Position numbers and translations under genes: made by a program. A stretch of 64,000 bases of DNA from Streptomyces sp. NBC_01276. Lineage in GTDB: Bacteria; Actinomycetota; Actinomycetes; Streptomycetales; Streptomycetaceae. The DNA lies in assembly GCF_041435355.1 (NCBI RefSeq), contig NZ_CP108442.1, positions 2,170,001-2,234,000 on the forward strand. The letters are read 5' to 3'. Numbering within the stretch: position 1 is the stretch's first letter; every line of letters starts with the position of its first letter. Below the pieces are notes generated by a model. The model worked only from the letters and a program-made list of their open reading frames with translations. It was not told the origin of the DNA and did not search any database. Shown piece by piece: positions 10,865-21,514 of this stretch.

Positions 10865-12114
10865 GCGCTCGCCTCCAGGGCGGCCCGCGCCGCCATCTCC
10901 CGTGCCCGGGCCCTGGCCCAGGTCTCCGCTTCGAGGACGTCCGTCACGGTCAGGGAGGTTCCCGACTCCGGCGTCCCGTGCTCGTCGACCACGGCAGAGA
11001 CGGTATCCATGATTGCTGTGAACGGCAGCCGACCGGCCAGGAAGGCCTCGACGCACTCCTCGTTCGCCGCATTGAACACGGCGGGCGCGGTTCCGCCCAG
11101 GGCGCCGACGTGCCGGGCCAGGCCCACGGACGGGAAGGCCTCGGTGTCCAGCGGGAAGAACTCCCAGGTCGACGCCTTGGTCCAGTCGAAGGCGGGGGCC
11201 GCGTCGGGGACCCGCTCGGGCCAGCCCAGTCCGATCGCGATGGGGCCGCCCATGTCCGGCGGGGTGGCCTGGGCGAGGGTGGAGCCGTCGGTGAACTCGA
11301 CCATGGAGTGCACGTAGGACTGCGGGTGGACGACGACCTCGATGCGGTCGAAGGGGATGTCGTAGAGCAGGTGGGCCTCGATGACCTCCAGGCCCTTGTT
11401 GACCAGGGTGGCGCTGTTGACCGTGATCACCGGCCCCATGGCCCAGGTGGGGTGCGCCAGGGCGTCCTGGACCGTGACGGAGGCCAGCTCCGCGCGGGTG
11501 CGGCCGCGGAAGGGGCCGCCGGAGGCGGTGACGACGAGCCTGCGGACGTCGGCGCGGGTGCCCGCGGCGAGCGCCTGGAAGAGGGCCGCGTGCTCGGAGT
11601 CCACCGGGATGATCTGGCCGGGCTTCGCGAGGGCCTTGACCAGCGGGCCGCCGACGATCAGCGACTCCTTGTTGGCCAGGGCCAGGGTGCGGCCCGCCCG
11701 CAGCGCGGCGAGGGTGGGCGCCAGGCCGATGGAACCGGTGATGCCGTTGAGGACGGTGTGGCACTGGGAGGCGGCGAGTTCGGCGGCCGCGTCGGGGCCG
11801 GCGAGGATCTCGGGCAGCGGCTCGGACGCGCCGTACTGCTCGCTCAGCGCCTCCTTGAGGGCCGGTACGACGTCCTCGCGGGCGACGGCCACCGTCTCGA
11901 CGCGCAGCAGCCTGGCCTGTTCGGCCAGCAGCCCGACGCGTCCGCCGGCGGCGGACAGCGCGGTGACCCGGAAGCGGTCCGGGTTGCGCAGGGCGAGGTC
12001 GATGGCCTGGGTGCCGATGGACCCGGTCGACCCGAGGATGACGATGTCCCGGCGGCCGGCCGAGGCGTCGAAGAGGAGGTGCGGGTCGGCGAGGGGGGCT
12101 GGACTGTCGCTCAT
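10861..12114 (-). CDS. dxr: 1-deoxy-D-xylulose 5-phosphate reductoisomerase
   Basis: Dxr (IspC) makes MEP from DXP using NADPH and is the committed step of the MEP pathway. Seen motifs are the NADPH fold [18 protein letters not shown], the substrate loop [33 protein letters not shown] and [12 protein letters not shown]. The protein is about 417 residues from the ATG at 12114 ([12 protein letters not shown]), with an in-frame ATG three codons earlier at 12123; neither has a good ribosome-binding site. It is followed by rseP through a 4-base overlap. Confidence 0.96.
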   Translation of the reverse strand: MSDSPAPLADPHLLFDASAGRRDIVILGSTGSIGTQAIDLALRNPDRFRVTALSAAGGRVGLLAEQARLLRVETVAVAREDVVPALKEALSEQYGASEPLPEILAGPDAAAELAASQCHTVLNGITGSIGLAPTLAALRAGRTLALANKESLIVGGPLVKALAKPGQIIPVDSEHAALFQALAAGTRADVRRLVVTASGGPFRGRTRAELASVTVQDALAHPTWAMGPVITVNSATLVNKGLEVIEAHLLYDIPFDRIEVVVHPQSYVHSMVEFTDGSTLAQATPPDMGGPIAIGLGWPERVPDAAPAFDWTKASTWEFFPLDTEAFPSVGLARHVGALGGTAPAVFNAANEECVEAFLAGRLPFTAIMDTVSAVVDEHGTPESGTSLTVTDVLEAETWARARAREMAARAALEASA

Positions 12115-12135
12115 GCCCCCCATTGTTGCCGCAAC

Positions 12136-13452
12136 TCAGGGGCGCTCGGACAGGGAGTCCCCGTCCGCGACCCGCAGGAGCAGGTGCGGGAGCGTTCCGG
12201 CGAAGTCCGGGAGGGTCCGCGCCGCCTCCCACCAGGCGTCCGGATCCCCGTCCAGGGCCAGTGCGAACAGCCGGGCGGCCTCGGCGCGGGCGGCGAGCAC
12301 GGCCTCCGGCCGGTCGTGGCGGTCGGGGTGGTCCACCTCGCCGAGCCACTGGTCCTCGTCCAGGGCCCAGCAGGCGGGAAGCTTGTGCCGGATCACGTCG
12401 GTGCCGGTCAGCAGCCCTCGGTCCAGGCAGTCCCGGACCCAGCGGATGTCCTCGTCGACGGTCTCCATGGGCACGGCGAGGCTGGTCAGGGCCAGTTCCC
12501 GCTCCACTCCCCCGGTCGGTTCGAGGGCGGCCGGGGCCAGGGCGCGCAGGGCCTCGGCGAGGCCGTCGGCCGACGGGCCGGGCGGGGGCCCGGGCAGGAC
12601 GCCGTTCGCGACGCCGTGGGCGAGGGCGGTCAGCGCTCCCGGGAAGGACGGGGCCTGCCGCAGCAGTTCGCCCCACAGCCTCGGATCGTCCCCCAGGGGT
12701 TCCAGCGCGCGGGTGGCCGCGGTGCGTATCTCCGCCCGCTCGGACAGGTTCCAGCGCAGGCCCCGGGTCCCGGCCGGGCCGCACAGCAGCAGGGCGCGGT
12801 GCGCCGGGGCGGTGTGGGCGACCAGCTCGGCCGGGGTGAGCAGCCCCATGCGGACGGCGCGGACGAACGGGCGGTGCCAGGCCCTGCCGTACGGGGCGGC
12901 GCCCGTGGTCGTCAGCAGCGTGCGCACGGTCTCCCGGGACGGTTGCGCCCGCATGAGCAGGGCCTCGACGGAGCCGGGCGGCAGCGGCCGCCGGAGGTGC
13001 TCGGAGGCCGGCAGCTCCGGGTCCGCCGTGTGCGGGAGCGCCAGGATGTCGAGCGGGACCCTGGGGTGGTGCGTGCCGTGGCGGCGGAGCAGGCCGATGA
13101 GCTCCTCGCCGCTCAGGGGGCCGTCGGCGGGGTCGCGGCCCAGTTCCGCGCGCAGCAGCGGCAGCAGCGCCTCGGGGGTGCGGCGGGCCGCGTAGCGTGC
13201 GGGGCCCGGCAGGCCGGGCAGCGGGCAGCCGCGTACGTAGGGGTTGCGGGCGACGAAGTGCCGGTCGCGGTCGGTGCCGTCGCGCACGAGGAGGGTGACG
13301 GCGGAGGCGGGCAGGCGTTCGTCGCGGCAGAGGTGGTCGCGGGTGTCGGGGTCGAGCCGGCCGATCAGGTCGGCGGCGATGTGCTGCGGTGCGTGGCGCA
13401 GTACGAGCGCCACGCACCAGGCCTGCCGCCGGCTGTCCCTGTGTCCGTCCAT
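12136..13452 (-). CDS. Hypothetical protein, HEAT/leucine-rich-like helical repeats suspected
   Basis: A 438-residue soluble protein starting [13 protein letters not shown] do not recognise a named domain. It is rich in short amphipathic helices with recurring Leu-Arg spacing ([43 protein letters not shown]), and repeated phrases on pairs of domain-sized segments, suggestive of an alpha-helical repeat scaffold. It has Pro/Arg-rich linkers and no signal peptide or membrane helix. The frame remains open far upstream over the acyl-CoA dehydrogenase gene, but codon usage and the divergent neighbour support the ATG at 13452. It ends 21 bases before dxr and may be co-transcribed with it. Confidence 0.7.
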   Translation of the reverse strand: MDGHRDSRRQAWCVALVLRHAPQHIAADLIGRLDPDTRDHLCRDERLPASAVTLLVRDGTDRDRHFVARNPYVRGCPLPGLPGPARYAARRTPEALLPLLRAELGRDPADGPLSGEELIGLLRRHGTHHPRVPLDILALPHTADPELPASEHLRRPLPPGSVEALLMRAQPSRETVRTLLTTTGAAPYGRAWHRPFVRAVRMGLLTPAELVAHTAPAHRALLLCGPAGTRGLRWNLSERAEIRTAATRALEPLGDDPRLWGELLRQAPSFPGALTALAHGVANGVLPGPPPGPSADGLAEALRALAPAALEPTGGVERELALTSLAVPMETVDEDIRWVRDCLDRGLLTGTDVIRHKLPACWALDEDQWLGEVDHPDRHDRPEAVLAARAEAARLFALALDGDPDAWWEAARTLPDFAGTLPHLLLRVADGDSLSERP

Positions 13453-13514
13453 TGCCTTGCTCCGTGCCGCTCGTACGCCTGTCCGCTTCCCCGCCGTGCG
13501 GCGATGATCGCAGG

Positions 13515-15479
13515 TCAGCGGAGCGGGCGGTGCACGTTTTTGTGTACGGAGGGGCCGGGGGCCGCGTCCGCGATCCACGGGCCGTCGCCCGAGGGGTCGA
13601 GGACGCCTTCCTCCAGCCAGGTGTAGGTGCCGCCGAGGACGCCTTCGACGACCTTGCGGTCGAGGTCGTCGGTGTTGGACCAGAGGCGGCCGAAGAGCTC
13701 CTCGACGCGGAGCCGGGACTGCCGGCAGAAGGCGTCGGCGAGCTGGTACGCCTCGCGGCCGTGGTCGCCGGTGGCGCGCAGGTGCTCGGCGCGGACGCAG
13801 GCGGCGCTCATGGCGAAGAGCTCGGCGCCGATGTCGACGATCCGGCCGAGGAATCCCTGTTTCGTCTCCATGCGTCCCTGCCAGCGCGCCATGGCCAGGA
13901 AGGTGGAGCGGGCGAGTTTGCGCGAACCGCGTTCGACGTAGCGCAGGTGGGTGGCGAGGTCGGGGTGGCCCGCCGGGTGGAACTCCCGGTAGGTGCCGGG
14001 GACCTGGCCGGGGCCGGCGGCCAGCTTCGGCAGCCAGCGGGCGTAGAAGCCGGTGGCGCGGGCTCCCGCCCTGGCCTTGTCGGCCAGGGCCTTGTCGGGG
14101 TCGATGAGGTCCCCGGCGACCGAGAGGTGGGCGTCGACGGCCTCGCGGGCGATCAGCAGGTGCATGATCTCCGTCGAGCCCTCGAAGATCCGGTTGATGC
14201 GCATGTCGCGGAGCATCTGCTCGGTGGGCACGGCCCGCTCGCCGCGCGCGGCCAGCGACTCGGCGGTCTCGAAGCCTCGGCCGCCGCGGATCTGGACCAG
14301 CTCGTCGGCCATCAGCCAGCCCATCTCCGAGCCGTAGAGCTTGGCGAGGGCCGCCTCGATGCGGATGTCGTTGCGGTCCTCGTCGGCCATCTGGGAGGCC
14401 AGGTCGACCACGGCTTCGAGGGCGAAGGTGGTGGCCGCGATGAAGGAGATCTTGGCGCCGACGGCCTCGTGCCGGGCGACCGGGCGGCCCCACTGCTCCC
14501 GTACGCCGCTCCACTCGCGGGCGATCTTCAGGCACCACTTGCCGGCGCCGACACACATGGCGGGCAGCGACAGGCGGCCGGTGTTGAGCGTGGTCAGCGC
14601 GATCTTGAGGCCCGCTCCCTCGGCGCCGATCCGCTGGGCGGCGGGCACGCGGACCCGGTGGAAGCGGGTGACGCCGTTCTCCAGGCCGCGCAGGCCCATG
14701 AAGGCGTTGCGGTGCTCGACGGTGATCCCCGGCGAGTCCGCCTCCACGACGAAGGCGGTGATCCCGCCGCGGTGCCCTTCGCTCGCGGGGACCCGGGCCA
14801 TGACCACGAGGAGGTCGGCGACCACCCCGTTGGTGGTCCACAGCTTCACCCCGTCGAGCACGTAGCCGTCCTCGCCGTCCGGCACGGCCGTGGTGGCCAG
14901 GCGGGCCGGGTCGGAGCCGACGTCGGGCTCGGTGAGCAGGAAGGCGCTGATCGCGGAGGTGGCGCAGCGGGGCAGATAGGCGTCCTTCTGCTCCTTCGTG
15001 CCGAACATCTTCAGGGGCTGCGGGACCCCGATCGACTGGTGCGCGGAGAGCAGGGCGCCGATGGCCGGGCTGACCGAGCCGACGAGGGCCAGCGCCTTGT
15101 TGTAGTAGACCTGGGTCAGCCCCAGGCCCCCGTACTCGGTGCCGATCTTCATGCCGAGGGCGCCGAGCTCCTTGAGCCCGCGCACCGTCTCGTCGGGGAT
15201 CCGCGCCTCGCGCTCGATGCGGGCTCCGTCGATCTCGTTCTCGCAGAAGACCCGCAGCCGGGCCAGGAAGGCCTCCCCGCGCCGGACGTCCTCGTCGGCG
15301 GGGAGCGGGTGGGGGTGGATCAGGTCGAGCCGGAACCGCCCGAGGAACAGTTCCTTGGCGAAGCTGGGCTTGCGCCAGTCCTGTTCCCGGGCCGCCTCCG
15401 CGACCTGCCGCGCCTCGCGCTCGGTCACCTTGGGCTGTACGGGCTGTACGGGCTGCGTCGCTGACATCCGGGTGCTCAC
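13515..15479 (-). CDS. Acyl-CoA dehydrogenase (very-long-chain type, with C-terminal extension)
   Basis: This FAD enzyme family performs the first dehydrogenation in fatty acid beta-oxidation. The 654-residue product is longer than the usual 380-400 residues and matches the VLCAD/ACAD9-like class. It has the core FAD-binding pieces [14 protein letters not shown] and [12 protein letters not shown], the FAD motif [15 protein letters not shown] and [20 protein letters not shown], and an extra C-terminal helical domain of about 180 residues. Electron acceptors are presumably ETF proteins, which are not encoded here. It stands alone between two terminator-like regions. Confidence 0.92.
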   Translation of the reverse strand: MSTRMSATQPVQPVQPKVTEREARQVAEAAREQDWRKPSFAKELFLGRFRLDLIHPHPLPADEDVRRGEAFLARLRVFCENEIDGARIEREARIPDETVRGLKELGALGMKIGTEYGGLGLTQVYYNKALALVGSVSPAIGALLSAHQSIGVPQPLKMFGTKEQKDAYLPRCATSAISAFLLTEPDVGSDPARLATTAVPDGEDGYVLDGVKLWTTNGVVADLLVVMARVPASEGHRGGITAFVVEADSPGITVEHRNAFMGLRGLENGVTRFHRVRVPAAQRIGAEGAGLKIALTTLNTGRLSLPAMCVGAGKWCLKIAREWSGVREQWGRPVARHEAVGAKISFIAATTFALEAVVDLASQMADEDRNDIRIEAALAKLYGSEMGWLMADELVQIRGGRGFETAESLAARGERAVPTEQMLRDMRINRIFEGSTEIMHLLIAREAVDAHLSVAGDLIDPDKALADKARAGARATGFYARWLPKLAAGPGQVPGTYREFHPAGHPDLATHLRYVERGSRKLARSTFLAMARWQGRMETKQGFLGRIVDIGAELFAMSAACVRAEHLRATGDHGREAYQLADAFCRQSRLRVEELFGRLWSNTDDLDRKVVEGVLGGTYTWLEEGVLDPSGDGPWIADAAPGPSVHKNVHRPLR

Positions 15480-15577
15480 CTCGCCGTATCGGGGGGACTA
15501 CCGATCGGTGCTACCTGTGAGTCGTACCCGTTCCGGGCACCCGGGAAAAGGCCCGTGCGGGTGGCGGGGAAATGGGG

Positions 15578-15614
15578 GACGGCCGGAGCCCCCGCACAGT
15601 GGGCTCCGGCCGTC
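15578..15614 (-). terminator. Terminator downstream of the 15.6 kb aldehyde dehydrogenase
   Basis: Perfect 14-base arms gacggccggagccc (15578-15591) and gggctccggccgtc (15601-15614) with a 9-base loop lie 22 bases past the aldehyde dehydrogenase stop on the minus strand. No U-run is present, but the stem is strong and its position fits a terminator. Confidence 0.75.
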
Positions 15615-15636
15615 GGTCCGTGACCGTACGAGTCGG

Positions 15637-17082
15637 TCAGATGTCGAGGCCCGTGAGGACCAGGACGCGCTCGTACGTGTAGTCGTCCATCGCGTAGCGG
15701 ACGCCCTCGCGGCCCACGCCGGACTGCTTGACGCCGCCGTACGGCATCTGGTCGGCGCGGTAGGACGGCGCGTCGCCGATGATCACACCGCCGACCTCGA
15801 GCTCGCGGTGGGCGCGGAAGGCGACCTGGATGTCGCGGGTGAAGACGCCGGTCTGCAGGCCGAACTTCGAGTCGTTGACGGCGGCGAAGGCCTCGTCGGT
15901 GTTCTCGACCCGGGTGATGGTCAGGACCGGGCCGAAGACCTCCTCGGTCGCGAGCTTGACGCCCGCCGGGATCTCCGCGAGGACGGTCGGCTCGACCGTG
16001 GCACCGTCGCGCTTGCCGCCCGTGAGCAGCTTGGCGCCGGCGGAGACGGCCTCGTCCACCCAGGACTCGACGCGCTTGGCGGCGTCCTCGGAGACGAGGG
16101 GGCCGACGTCGGTGGCGTCGTCCGCCGGGTCGCCGGTGACCTGCGCCTGGACCTTCGCGACGACCTTCTCGACGAGGCGGTCGTAGACGGAGGCGTCGGC
16201 GATCACGCGCTGCACGGAGATGCAGGACTGGCCGGCCTGGTAGTTCGAGAAGGTCGCGATACGGGTCGCGGCCCAGTCGAGGTCGGCCTCGGAGGACCAG
16301 TCGGCGAGGACGACGGCCGCGGCGTTGCCGCCGAGCTCCAGGGTGCAGTGCTTGTGGGGCACCGACTGCTGGATGGCGTAGCCGACGGTGTCGGAGCCGG
16401 TGAAGGAGATGACCGGGAGGCGGTCGTCCTTGACCAGGGCCGGCATCTTGTCGTTGGCGACCGGCAGGACCGACCAGGAGCCGGCCGGGAGATCGGTCTC
16501 GGCCAGCAGCTCGCCCAGGATCAGACCCGAGAGCGGGGTGGCCGGGGCCGGCTTCAGGATGATCGGCGCGCCGACGGCGATGGCCGGGGCCACCTTGTGG
16601 GCGCACAGGTTCAGCGGGAAGTTGAACGGCGCGATGCCGAGGACCGGGCCCTTGACGAAGCGGCGGGTCAGGGCCAGGCGGCCGACGCCACCGGCGTCGG
16701 TGTCCAGGCGCTGGGCGTCTCCGCCGTTGAAGCGGCGGGCCTCTTCGGCGGCGAAGCGGAACACGGACACCGCACGGCCGACCTCACCGCGGGCCCACTT
16801 GACGGGCTTGCCGTTCTCGGCGGAGATCAGCTGGGCGATCTCCTCGGTGCGCTCGGTGAGCCGCTTGGACACGTGGTCCAGGGCGGCGGCCCGTACGTGG
16901 GCGGGGGTCGCGGAGAACTCCGCCGTCACGGCGTACGCCGCGGCCACGGCCTCTTCGACCTGGGCGTCGGTGGGCACGCTGACCGTGCCGACCAGACGGC
17001 CGTCCCACGGGTTGTGGACGTCGAAGCTGTCCTCGCCGGTGGCCTGGCGGCCGGCGAGCCAGAAGGCGTGGGTGGAAGTCAT
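15637..17082 (-). CDS. NAD(P)-dependent aldehyde dehydrogenase, probably succinate-semialdehyde-type
   Basis: A 481-residue aldehyde dehydrogenase. Visible elements are the fold-signature GIAPFNFPLNLCAHKVAPA, the Glu of TLELGGNAAAVVLAD and the catalytic Cys in NYQAGQSCISVQRV, followed by the EEVFGPVLTI and GGVKQSGVGREG segments. The start at 17082 (MTSTHAFWLAGRQ) is selected because the longer open frame upstream lacks conservation. It lies beside a PucR regulator and near gabT, so oxidation of succinate semialdehyde or a related aldehyde from GABA/polyamine breakdown is the likely role. Substrate choice cannot be fixed from sequence. Confidence 0.9.
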   Translation of the reverse strand: MTSTHAFWLAGRQATGEDSFDVHNPWDGRLVGTVSVPTDAQVEEAVAAAYAVTAEFSATPAHVRAAALDHVSKRLTERTEEIAQLISAENGKPVKWARGEVGRAVSVFRFAAEEARRFNGGDAQRLDTDAGGVGRLALTRRFVKGPVLGIAPFNFPLNLCAHKVAPAIAVGAPIILKPAPATPLSGLILGELLAETDLPAGSWSVLPVANDKMPALVKDDRLPVISFTGSDTVGYAIQQSVPHKHCTLELGGNAAAVVLADWSSEADLDWAATRIATFSNYQAGQSCISVQRVIADASVYDRLVEKVVAKVQAQVTGDPADDATDVGPLVSEDAAKRVESWVDEAVSAGAKLLTGGKRDGATVEPTVLAEIPAGVKLATEEVFGPVLTITRVENTDEAFAAVNDSKFGLQTGVFTRDIQVAFRAHRELEVGGVIIGDAPSYRADQMPYGGVKQSGVGREGVRYAMDDYTYERVLVLTGLDI

Positions 17083-17248
17083 GCGAATCCCGGCCCTTCG
17101 GGTTGGTGCGGTGGGGTCCTGTCGAGACCACCGTAGGACTCCGCCGGGCTTTCGGTGTTTATCCGGCATGGAGCGCCGCCCTCCCGCCCTGCGCCGCTTT
17201 GTCAGTGTCGCGGCCCGGACCTCCCGTGCGGCGGGGTGCCGGCGGGGG

Positions 17249-18829
17249 CTACGGGGCGGTCGAGCCGGCCTTCAGGGCGAGCCACAGCTCCATCCGTACG
17301 TCCGGATCGTCCAGGGAGCGACCGAGGATCTCCTCGACGCGCTTCATGCGGTAGCGCAGCGTGTGGCGGTGCACACCGAGGTCGGCCGCCGCCGCGTCCC
17401 ACTGCCCGTGGCGCGAGAGCCAGGCCTGGAGGGAGGCCACGAGATCGCCCCGGCCGGTCGCGTCGTGTTCCCGCAGGGCCCGCAGGGTGCCGTCCGCGAA
17501 GGCCCGTACGGCGTCGTCGGCCAGCAGCGGCAGGACGGAGCCCGCCGCGAGGTCCTCGTGCTCGACGAGCGGCCGTCCGCGGCGGCGGGCCACGGCGAGG
17601 GCCTGGTCGGCCTGCTTGAAGGCGGCCGCCACGCCCGCCGCCGCGGCGGGCGCCGACAGCCCGACCACCAGCTCGTCCGGCTCGGGCCCCGCCGCGTCCC
17701 GGCCGCGCCGGGTCTCCAGCGCCTCGGCGTGGTCCGCGCACGCCTGTACGGCCGAACCCCCGTCGGCGGCGAGCACCACCAGCCGGCCCTCCTCCGGCAC
17801 CACCAGCAGCGCCTCGCCGGTCCGCGCGGCCGCCGACTCCACCGCGTCGGCCAGCAGCGCCAGCCCCTCCGGCTGCGCGGTGCCCGGCAGCGCCGGTTCC
17901 GCGACGACGATCCGGAACGGCGCCTCCAGCAGGGCCCCGTACAGGTCCCCCGCCACCGCCCGGGCGTGCTCCGCCTGCCCCTCCAGCAGCATCCGCAGCA
18001 CGGCCGCGCCGAGCCGGGACTCCGCGTCGTGCAGCGACCGGGAGCGCTCGGTGGTCAGGGTGAGCAGGGCGACGGCGGAGTGCACCGCGTACCGTTCGGC
18101 GGTGCCCAGCGGGGCCCCCGTACCGACGGCCAGCGCGCCCCGGGCCCGCCGTCCGGTGCCCAGCGACTGGAGCTCGACGCGGTCTTCCGAGCCGCCGACG
18201 ACCGCGCTCGCCGGGGCGGGCCGCTCGCGCAGCCGCTCCACGTCGGGTGTGAGCCGCGCGGCCCGGCGCGCGGCCCACTCGGGGGCGGCGGCGACGACGG
18301 CGCCGGAGGTGTCGTACAGCGCGGCCCAGCCGTGCACGTGGGCGGCCAGCTTCGCCAGCAGGTCGGCGGGGCCGTCGGCGGAGAGCGCGGCCCGGGTCAG
18401 CTCCCGCTGCGCCTCGAAGCCGGCCGTCACGGCCCGGTACTGGTCCGCGGCGAGGGCCGCCGAGACGGCCTTGCTGATGGCGAGGAACGGGGTGCGCCGG
18501 GGCACCTCCAGCAGCGGCAGGTCCTCCTCGCGGGCCGCGTCGACCAGCGCCTGCGGGACCGCCTCGTAGTTGACGCCGACGGCGAAGCCGATCCCCACGA
18601 CCCCGGCGGCCGCGAGGCGCCGTACGTAGCGGCGCATCTCCTCGGGGTCCTCGGCGTCCAGCTTCATCGCCGTGACGAGCAGCAGCTCCCCGCCCTCCAT
18701 GTAGGGGACCGGGTCGGCGAGCTCGCTGACGTGGGCCCAGCGGACGGGGGTGTCGAGGCGGGTCTCCCCGGCCCGGACGCTGAGTTTGAGCGCCGAGTGC
18801 TGGACGAGCGAGGCAAGGGTGAGCGGCAT
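17249..18829 (-). CDS. PucR-family transcriptional regulator
   Basis: A 526-residue regulator with the N-terminal PucR-type purine catabolism regulator domain (ALKLSVRAGETRLDTPVRW, then GGELLLVTAMKL), a central GGDEF-like region with DAESRLGAAVLRMLLEG, and a C-terminal helix-turn-helix (WDAAAADLGVHRHTLRYRMK). PucR proteins respond to small metabolites such as purine or nitrogen compounds. It ends 166 bases from the aldehyde dehydrogenase start on the same strand, so it probably controls that gene and itself. The intergenic region has no clear palindrome that I could assign to it. Confidence 0.92.
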   Translation of the reverse strand: MPLTLASLVQHSALKLSVRAGETRLDTPVRWAHVSELADPVPYMEGGELLLVTAMKLDAEDPEEMRRYVRRLAAAGVVGIGFAVGVNYEAVPQALVDAAREEDLPLLEVPRRTPFLAISKAVSAALAADQYRAVTAGFEAQRELTRAALSADGPADLLAKLAAHVHGWAALYDTSGAVVAAAPEWAARRAARLTPDVERLRERPAPASAVVGGSEDRVELQSLGTGRRARGALAVGTGAPLGTAERYAVHSAVALLTLTTERSRSLHDAESRLGAAVLRMLLEGQAEHARAVAGDLYGALLEAPFRIVVAEPALPGTAQPEGLALLADAVESAAARTGEALLVVPEEGRLVVLAADGGSAVQACADHAEALETRRGRDAAGPEPDELVVGLSAPAAAAGVAAAFKQADQALAVARRRGRPLVEHEDLAAGSVLPLLADDAVRAFADGTLRALREHDATGRGDLVASLQAWLSRHGQWDAAAADLGVHRHTLRYRMKRVEEILGRSLDDPDVRMELWLALKAGSTAP

Positions 18830-18938
18830 CGGGTACCAGGGGCCTTCGGCGGGAGGGGAGGGAGACTGCGGGGCCTTCGGGATTTCGCCGTGACGTATGA
18901 ACGGCCCTTCTCGATTCTGCCACCCCGTACGGGTCGGC

Positions 18939-21278
18939 TCAGCCCGTTCCGGCCAACCGGACGAGCAGCGGCGCCGCCCGCTCCCCGCGGACCGAGGTCA
19001 GCGAGAGCACCGCGCAGCCGGGCGGTACGGCGTGCGCCAGCTCGGAGGCCGACCACCGTTCGCGCTCGACCTGGCGCACGGTGACGGCGTCGGTGGTGAC
19101 CGCCTTGCCGGTGACCATCTTGCGGAAGGCGTGGATGGCCCGGGTGAGCGGCTGGTCGGCGAAGACGGTCCGGTGGGTGACGTCCCGGGTCTCGACCCAT
19201 TCGGTGCCCCAGGCCTCGGCGAAGCGCTTCCCGTCCCAGGTGGTGACGCCGGAGAAGGCCATCCGGCAGCCGACGGCGCCGAGCAGCGGGGTGCGCAGGG
19301 CCTCCGGTACGTCGTCCAGCGCGCGCAGGGTCAGCAGCACCCCGGCGTTCACCGACCGCAGCCGCTGCACCCCGCGGACCGTCTCGGGGGTCAGGGTGTG
19401 CGAGGCGTCGTCGAGGGCGAGGAAGGCGAAGAGCGAGCGGTCGGCGCGGGCGGTGGCGCAGGCGTTGAACTGGGCGAGGAGCAGCCGGGCCAGCATCCGG
19501 GAGGCGTCGGCGTGGCCCCGTTCGGGGAGGTCGATCCGGACCCGGACCGGGTGTTCCAGGGCGCGCATGGAGAAGGGGCGGCCCTGGCCCGTGGTGTCGA
19601 AGAACCCGGCGAAGGCGGGCCGGTCCAGCAGGGCGAGCCGGTCGGCGAGGGCGGGGCCGGGGTCGGCGGGGGCGCCGTGCTGGCGCGTGCGCGCGTCGAG
19701 CTCGCGGAGCATGGCCTGCTGTCCGGCGTCCTCCAGCCTGTGGCGCAGCGCGTCCAGGGCGGGCGGCAGCCCGTCGAGGAGCTCGCGCAGCTCCGGCACG
19801 GCGGGGAAGCGTCCGTACGCCGCCCGGTACGGGCCGAGCAGCTGCGCGAGGGCGGTCGCGGCGCGGCGCACGTCGATGCCGGGGACGTCTCCGACGAAGG
19901 CCTCGGCGAGGAGGGTGGCGGCCTCGTCGGGGTCGGCGGTGCCGCCGTAGAGGTCGAGGTCGTGGACGGAGTCGGGGTCGCCGACGCGGACGACGATGTC
20001 GTAGCCGCCGTCGGGGCCCAGCCCGGCGCCGGCGGAGCCGACGGCGATGACGGCGGCCTGGCCGGCCAGCGCCTGCAGCGCGAGGGACTCGACGACGGGC
20101 CGCACCAGCCGGGCGGTCTTCCCGGTCCCGGAGGGCCCGACGGCGAGCAGGGAGGTCCCGAGCACCTCGGGGTCGAGGGCGAGGGGGGTGCCGCGGCGGG
20201 CGTAGGGGTTGCGCTCCTGGTCCTCGACGCTGCCGAGCAGCACCTGCCGGGCGATCAGGTCGTGCCGGGCGGCGCGCACGGGCAGGTCCCGGTCGCCGGA
20301 GGGGTGGAGGCAGGCGGCGGCGCCCTTGTCGCGCACGGAGTCGGCGAAGGCCCGCACACGGGTGGGGTCGGCCTGGACGGAGTCCCAGGCGCGACGGATG
20401 CGGGCGTAGTCCACGTCGTTCATCCGCCCGCCCGCGACCTCCCCCCCGAGCCGGTCGGCCACCTCCGGGAGCCCGGCGGCGCGGAGCTGGGGCCACTGGG
20501 CGGGATCGACGCCGTCCTGCGGGACGACGGGCGGGGGGGCGGCGGCCATCCCCGCCCTGCCGCCACGCCCGCCTCGGCGCCATCCGCCGAGGCGGGCGTA
20601 GTACACGAGGACGGGGACGTAGAGCACCGCGTACAGCAGCTGGGTGATCAGGAGTCCCTGTGTCGGCGCCATGTCCTTGAGCGGCAGGTGCTGGAGCAGC
20701 AGGGCTTCAGCAGGCACGGTGCCGGTCCAGATGAGCATCATCACGAAGAGGGCGCCGACGGCCGCCCCCGCCGCCCGGGCCCGCGGGCCGCGGGCCGCGA
20801 CGAGGCGCTCGAAGGCCAGACCCCAGGAACCCAGGCGGCTGAACCAGAAGACGAGACCGCCGGTCAGCAACAGCTCGTAAACCTGCAGGGCTGCCATGCC
20901 GCGGTGGTCAGTGGGGCTCCCGCCCAGTTCCCACCAGTCCCGGGGCGTGAAGAGCTTGAGCGGTACCTGGATGTAGGGGATGTAGCCGTTGGTCAACAGC
21001 GACCACACCAGTGCGCACGCCAGGAACGAGATCACCGCCCCGCTCAGCAGCGACCGGTCCGTGCCCGGCTCCGCCTCGTCCGCCCGCCGCGGCACGTACC
21101 CGAACCGCCAGACCCCCGGATCCGCCCTCGGGCGCGACGTCCGGACCCAGGCCGCCAGCGGAGAGCCCACCGCCGGTGCGTGCGCCGGCTTGGGGGGGAG
21201 GGGGGTCGGGGGGCCCGCCGGGCGGGGGACCTGCCCCGCCCGGGCCGTCTGTCCGTCGTGCGTGCCTTCGGTGTCCAT
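18939..21278 (-). CDS. Membrane-anchored ATP/GTP-binding protein (VirD4/FtsK-like ATPase)
   Basis: A 779-residue protein with a cytoplasmic Pro-rich start, four predicted membrane segments (about 76-97, 128-147, 170-190 and 208-228) and a C-terminal ATPase domain. The Walker A motif is GPSGTGKTARL near residue 381. A Walker B-like segment with FLALDDASHTL is seen further on. The layout resembles T4SS coupling proteins and FtsK-type pumps, but no relaxase, secretion or conjugation gene is nearby, and there is no FtsK gamma domain. The start at 21278 (MDTEGTHDGQ) is preferred over the longer open frame because it precedes the conserved part. It diverges from gabT with a 236-base gap. Function unknown. 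Confidence 0.75.
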   Translation of the reverse strand: MDTEGTHDGQTARAGQVPRPAGPPTPLPPKPAHAPAVGSPLAAWVRTSRPRADPGVWRFGYVPRRADEAEPGTDRSLLSGAVISFLACALVWSLLTNGYIPYIQVPLKLFTPRDWWELGGSPTDHRGMAALQVYELLLTGGLVFWFSRLGSWGLAFERLVAARGPRARAAGAAVGALFVMMLIWTGTVPAEALLLQHLPLKDMAPTQGLLITQLLYAVLYVPVLVYYARLGGWRRGGRGGRAGMAAAPPPVVPQDGVDPAQWPQLRAAGLPEVADRLGGEVAGGRMNDVDYARIRRAWDSVQADPTRVRAFADSVRDKGAAACLHPSGDRDLPVRAARHDLIARQVLLGSVEDQERNPYARRGTPLALDPEVLGTSLLAVGPSGTGKTARLVRPVVESLALQALAGQAAVIAVGSAGAGLGPDGGYDIVVRVGDPDSVHDLDLYGGTADPDEAATLLAEAFVGDVPGIDVRRAATALAQLLGPYRAAYGRFPAVPELRELLDGLPPALDALRHRLEDAGQQAMLRELDARTRQHGAPADPGPALADRLALLDRPAFAGFFDTTGQGRPFSMRALEHPVRVRIDLPERGHADASRMLARLLLAQFNACATARADRSLFAFLALDDASHTLTPETVRGVQRLRSVNAGVLLTLRALDDVPEALRTPLLGAVGCRMAFSGVTTWDGKRFAEAWGTEWVETRDVTHRTVFADQPLTRAIHAFRKMVTGKAVTTDAVTVRQVERERWSASELAHAVPPGCAVLSLTSVRGERAAPLLVRLAGTG

Positions 21279-21514
21279 GAACCCCTGCCCCCTGACCGTG
21301 CCAAGCGCTGCGGCGCTCAATCTAGTGCCCGGTACGGCCCGGCGGCCGTCGCCCACCGGGTTCCGCGGGACGCGTCCCCTTTCCTTCCTATGGCCGCCGC
21401 GGACAAGGACACGCGGGCACCACTCCCGAACGGAGCATGCCCAACCCCCTCCCCCGGGCCTAGCCTGCGGACAAAGACACAAGTGCGTCCGAAAACACCC
21501 CCCAGGAGCCCCCT

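Noticed and set aside
9563..13626. Long frames overlapping rseP-dxr on either strand
   Set aside because: Only short parts match rseP; the remainder is low-complexity reading of dxr and the neighbour in other frames.
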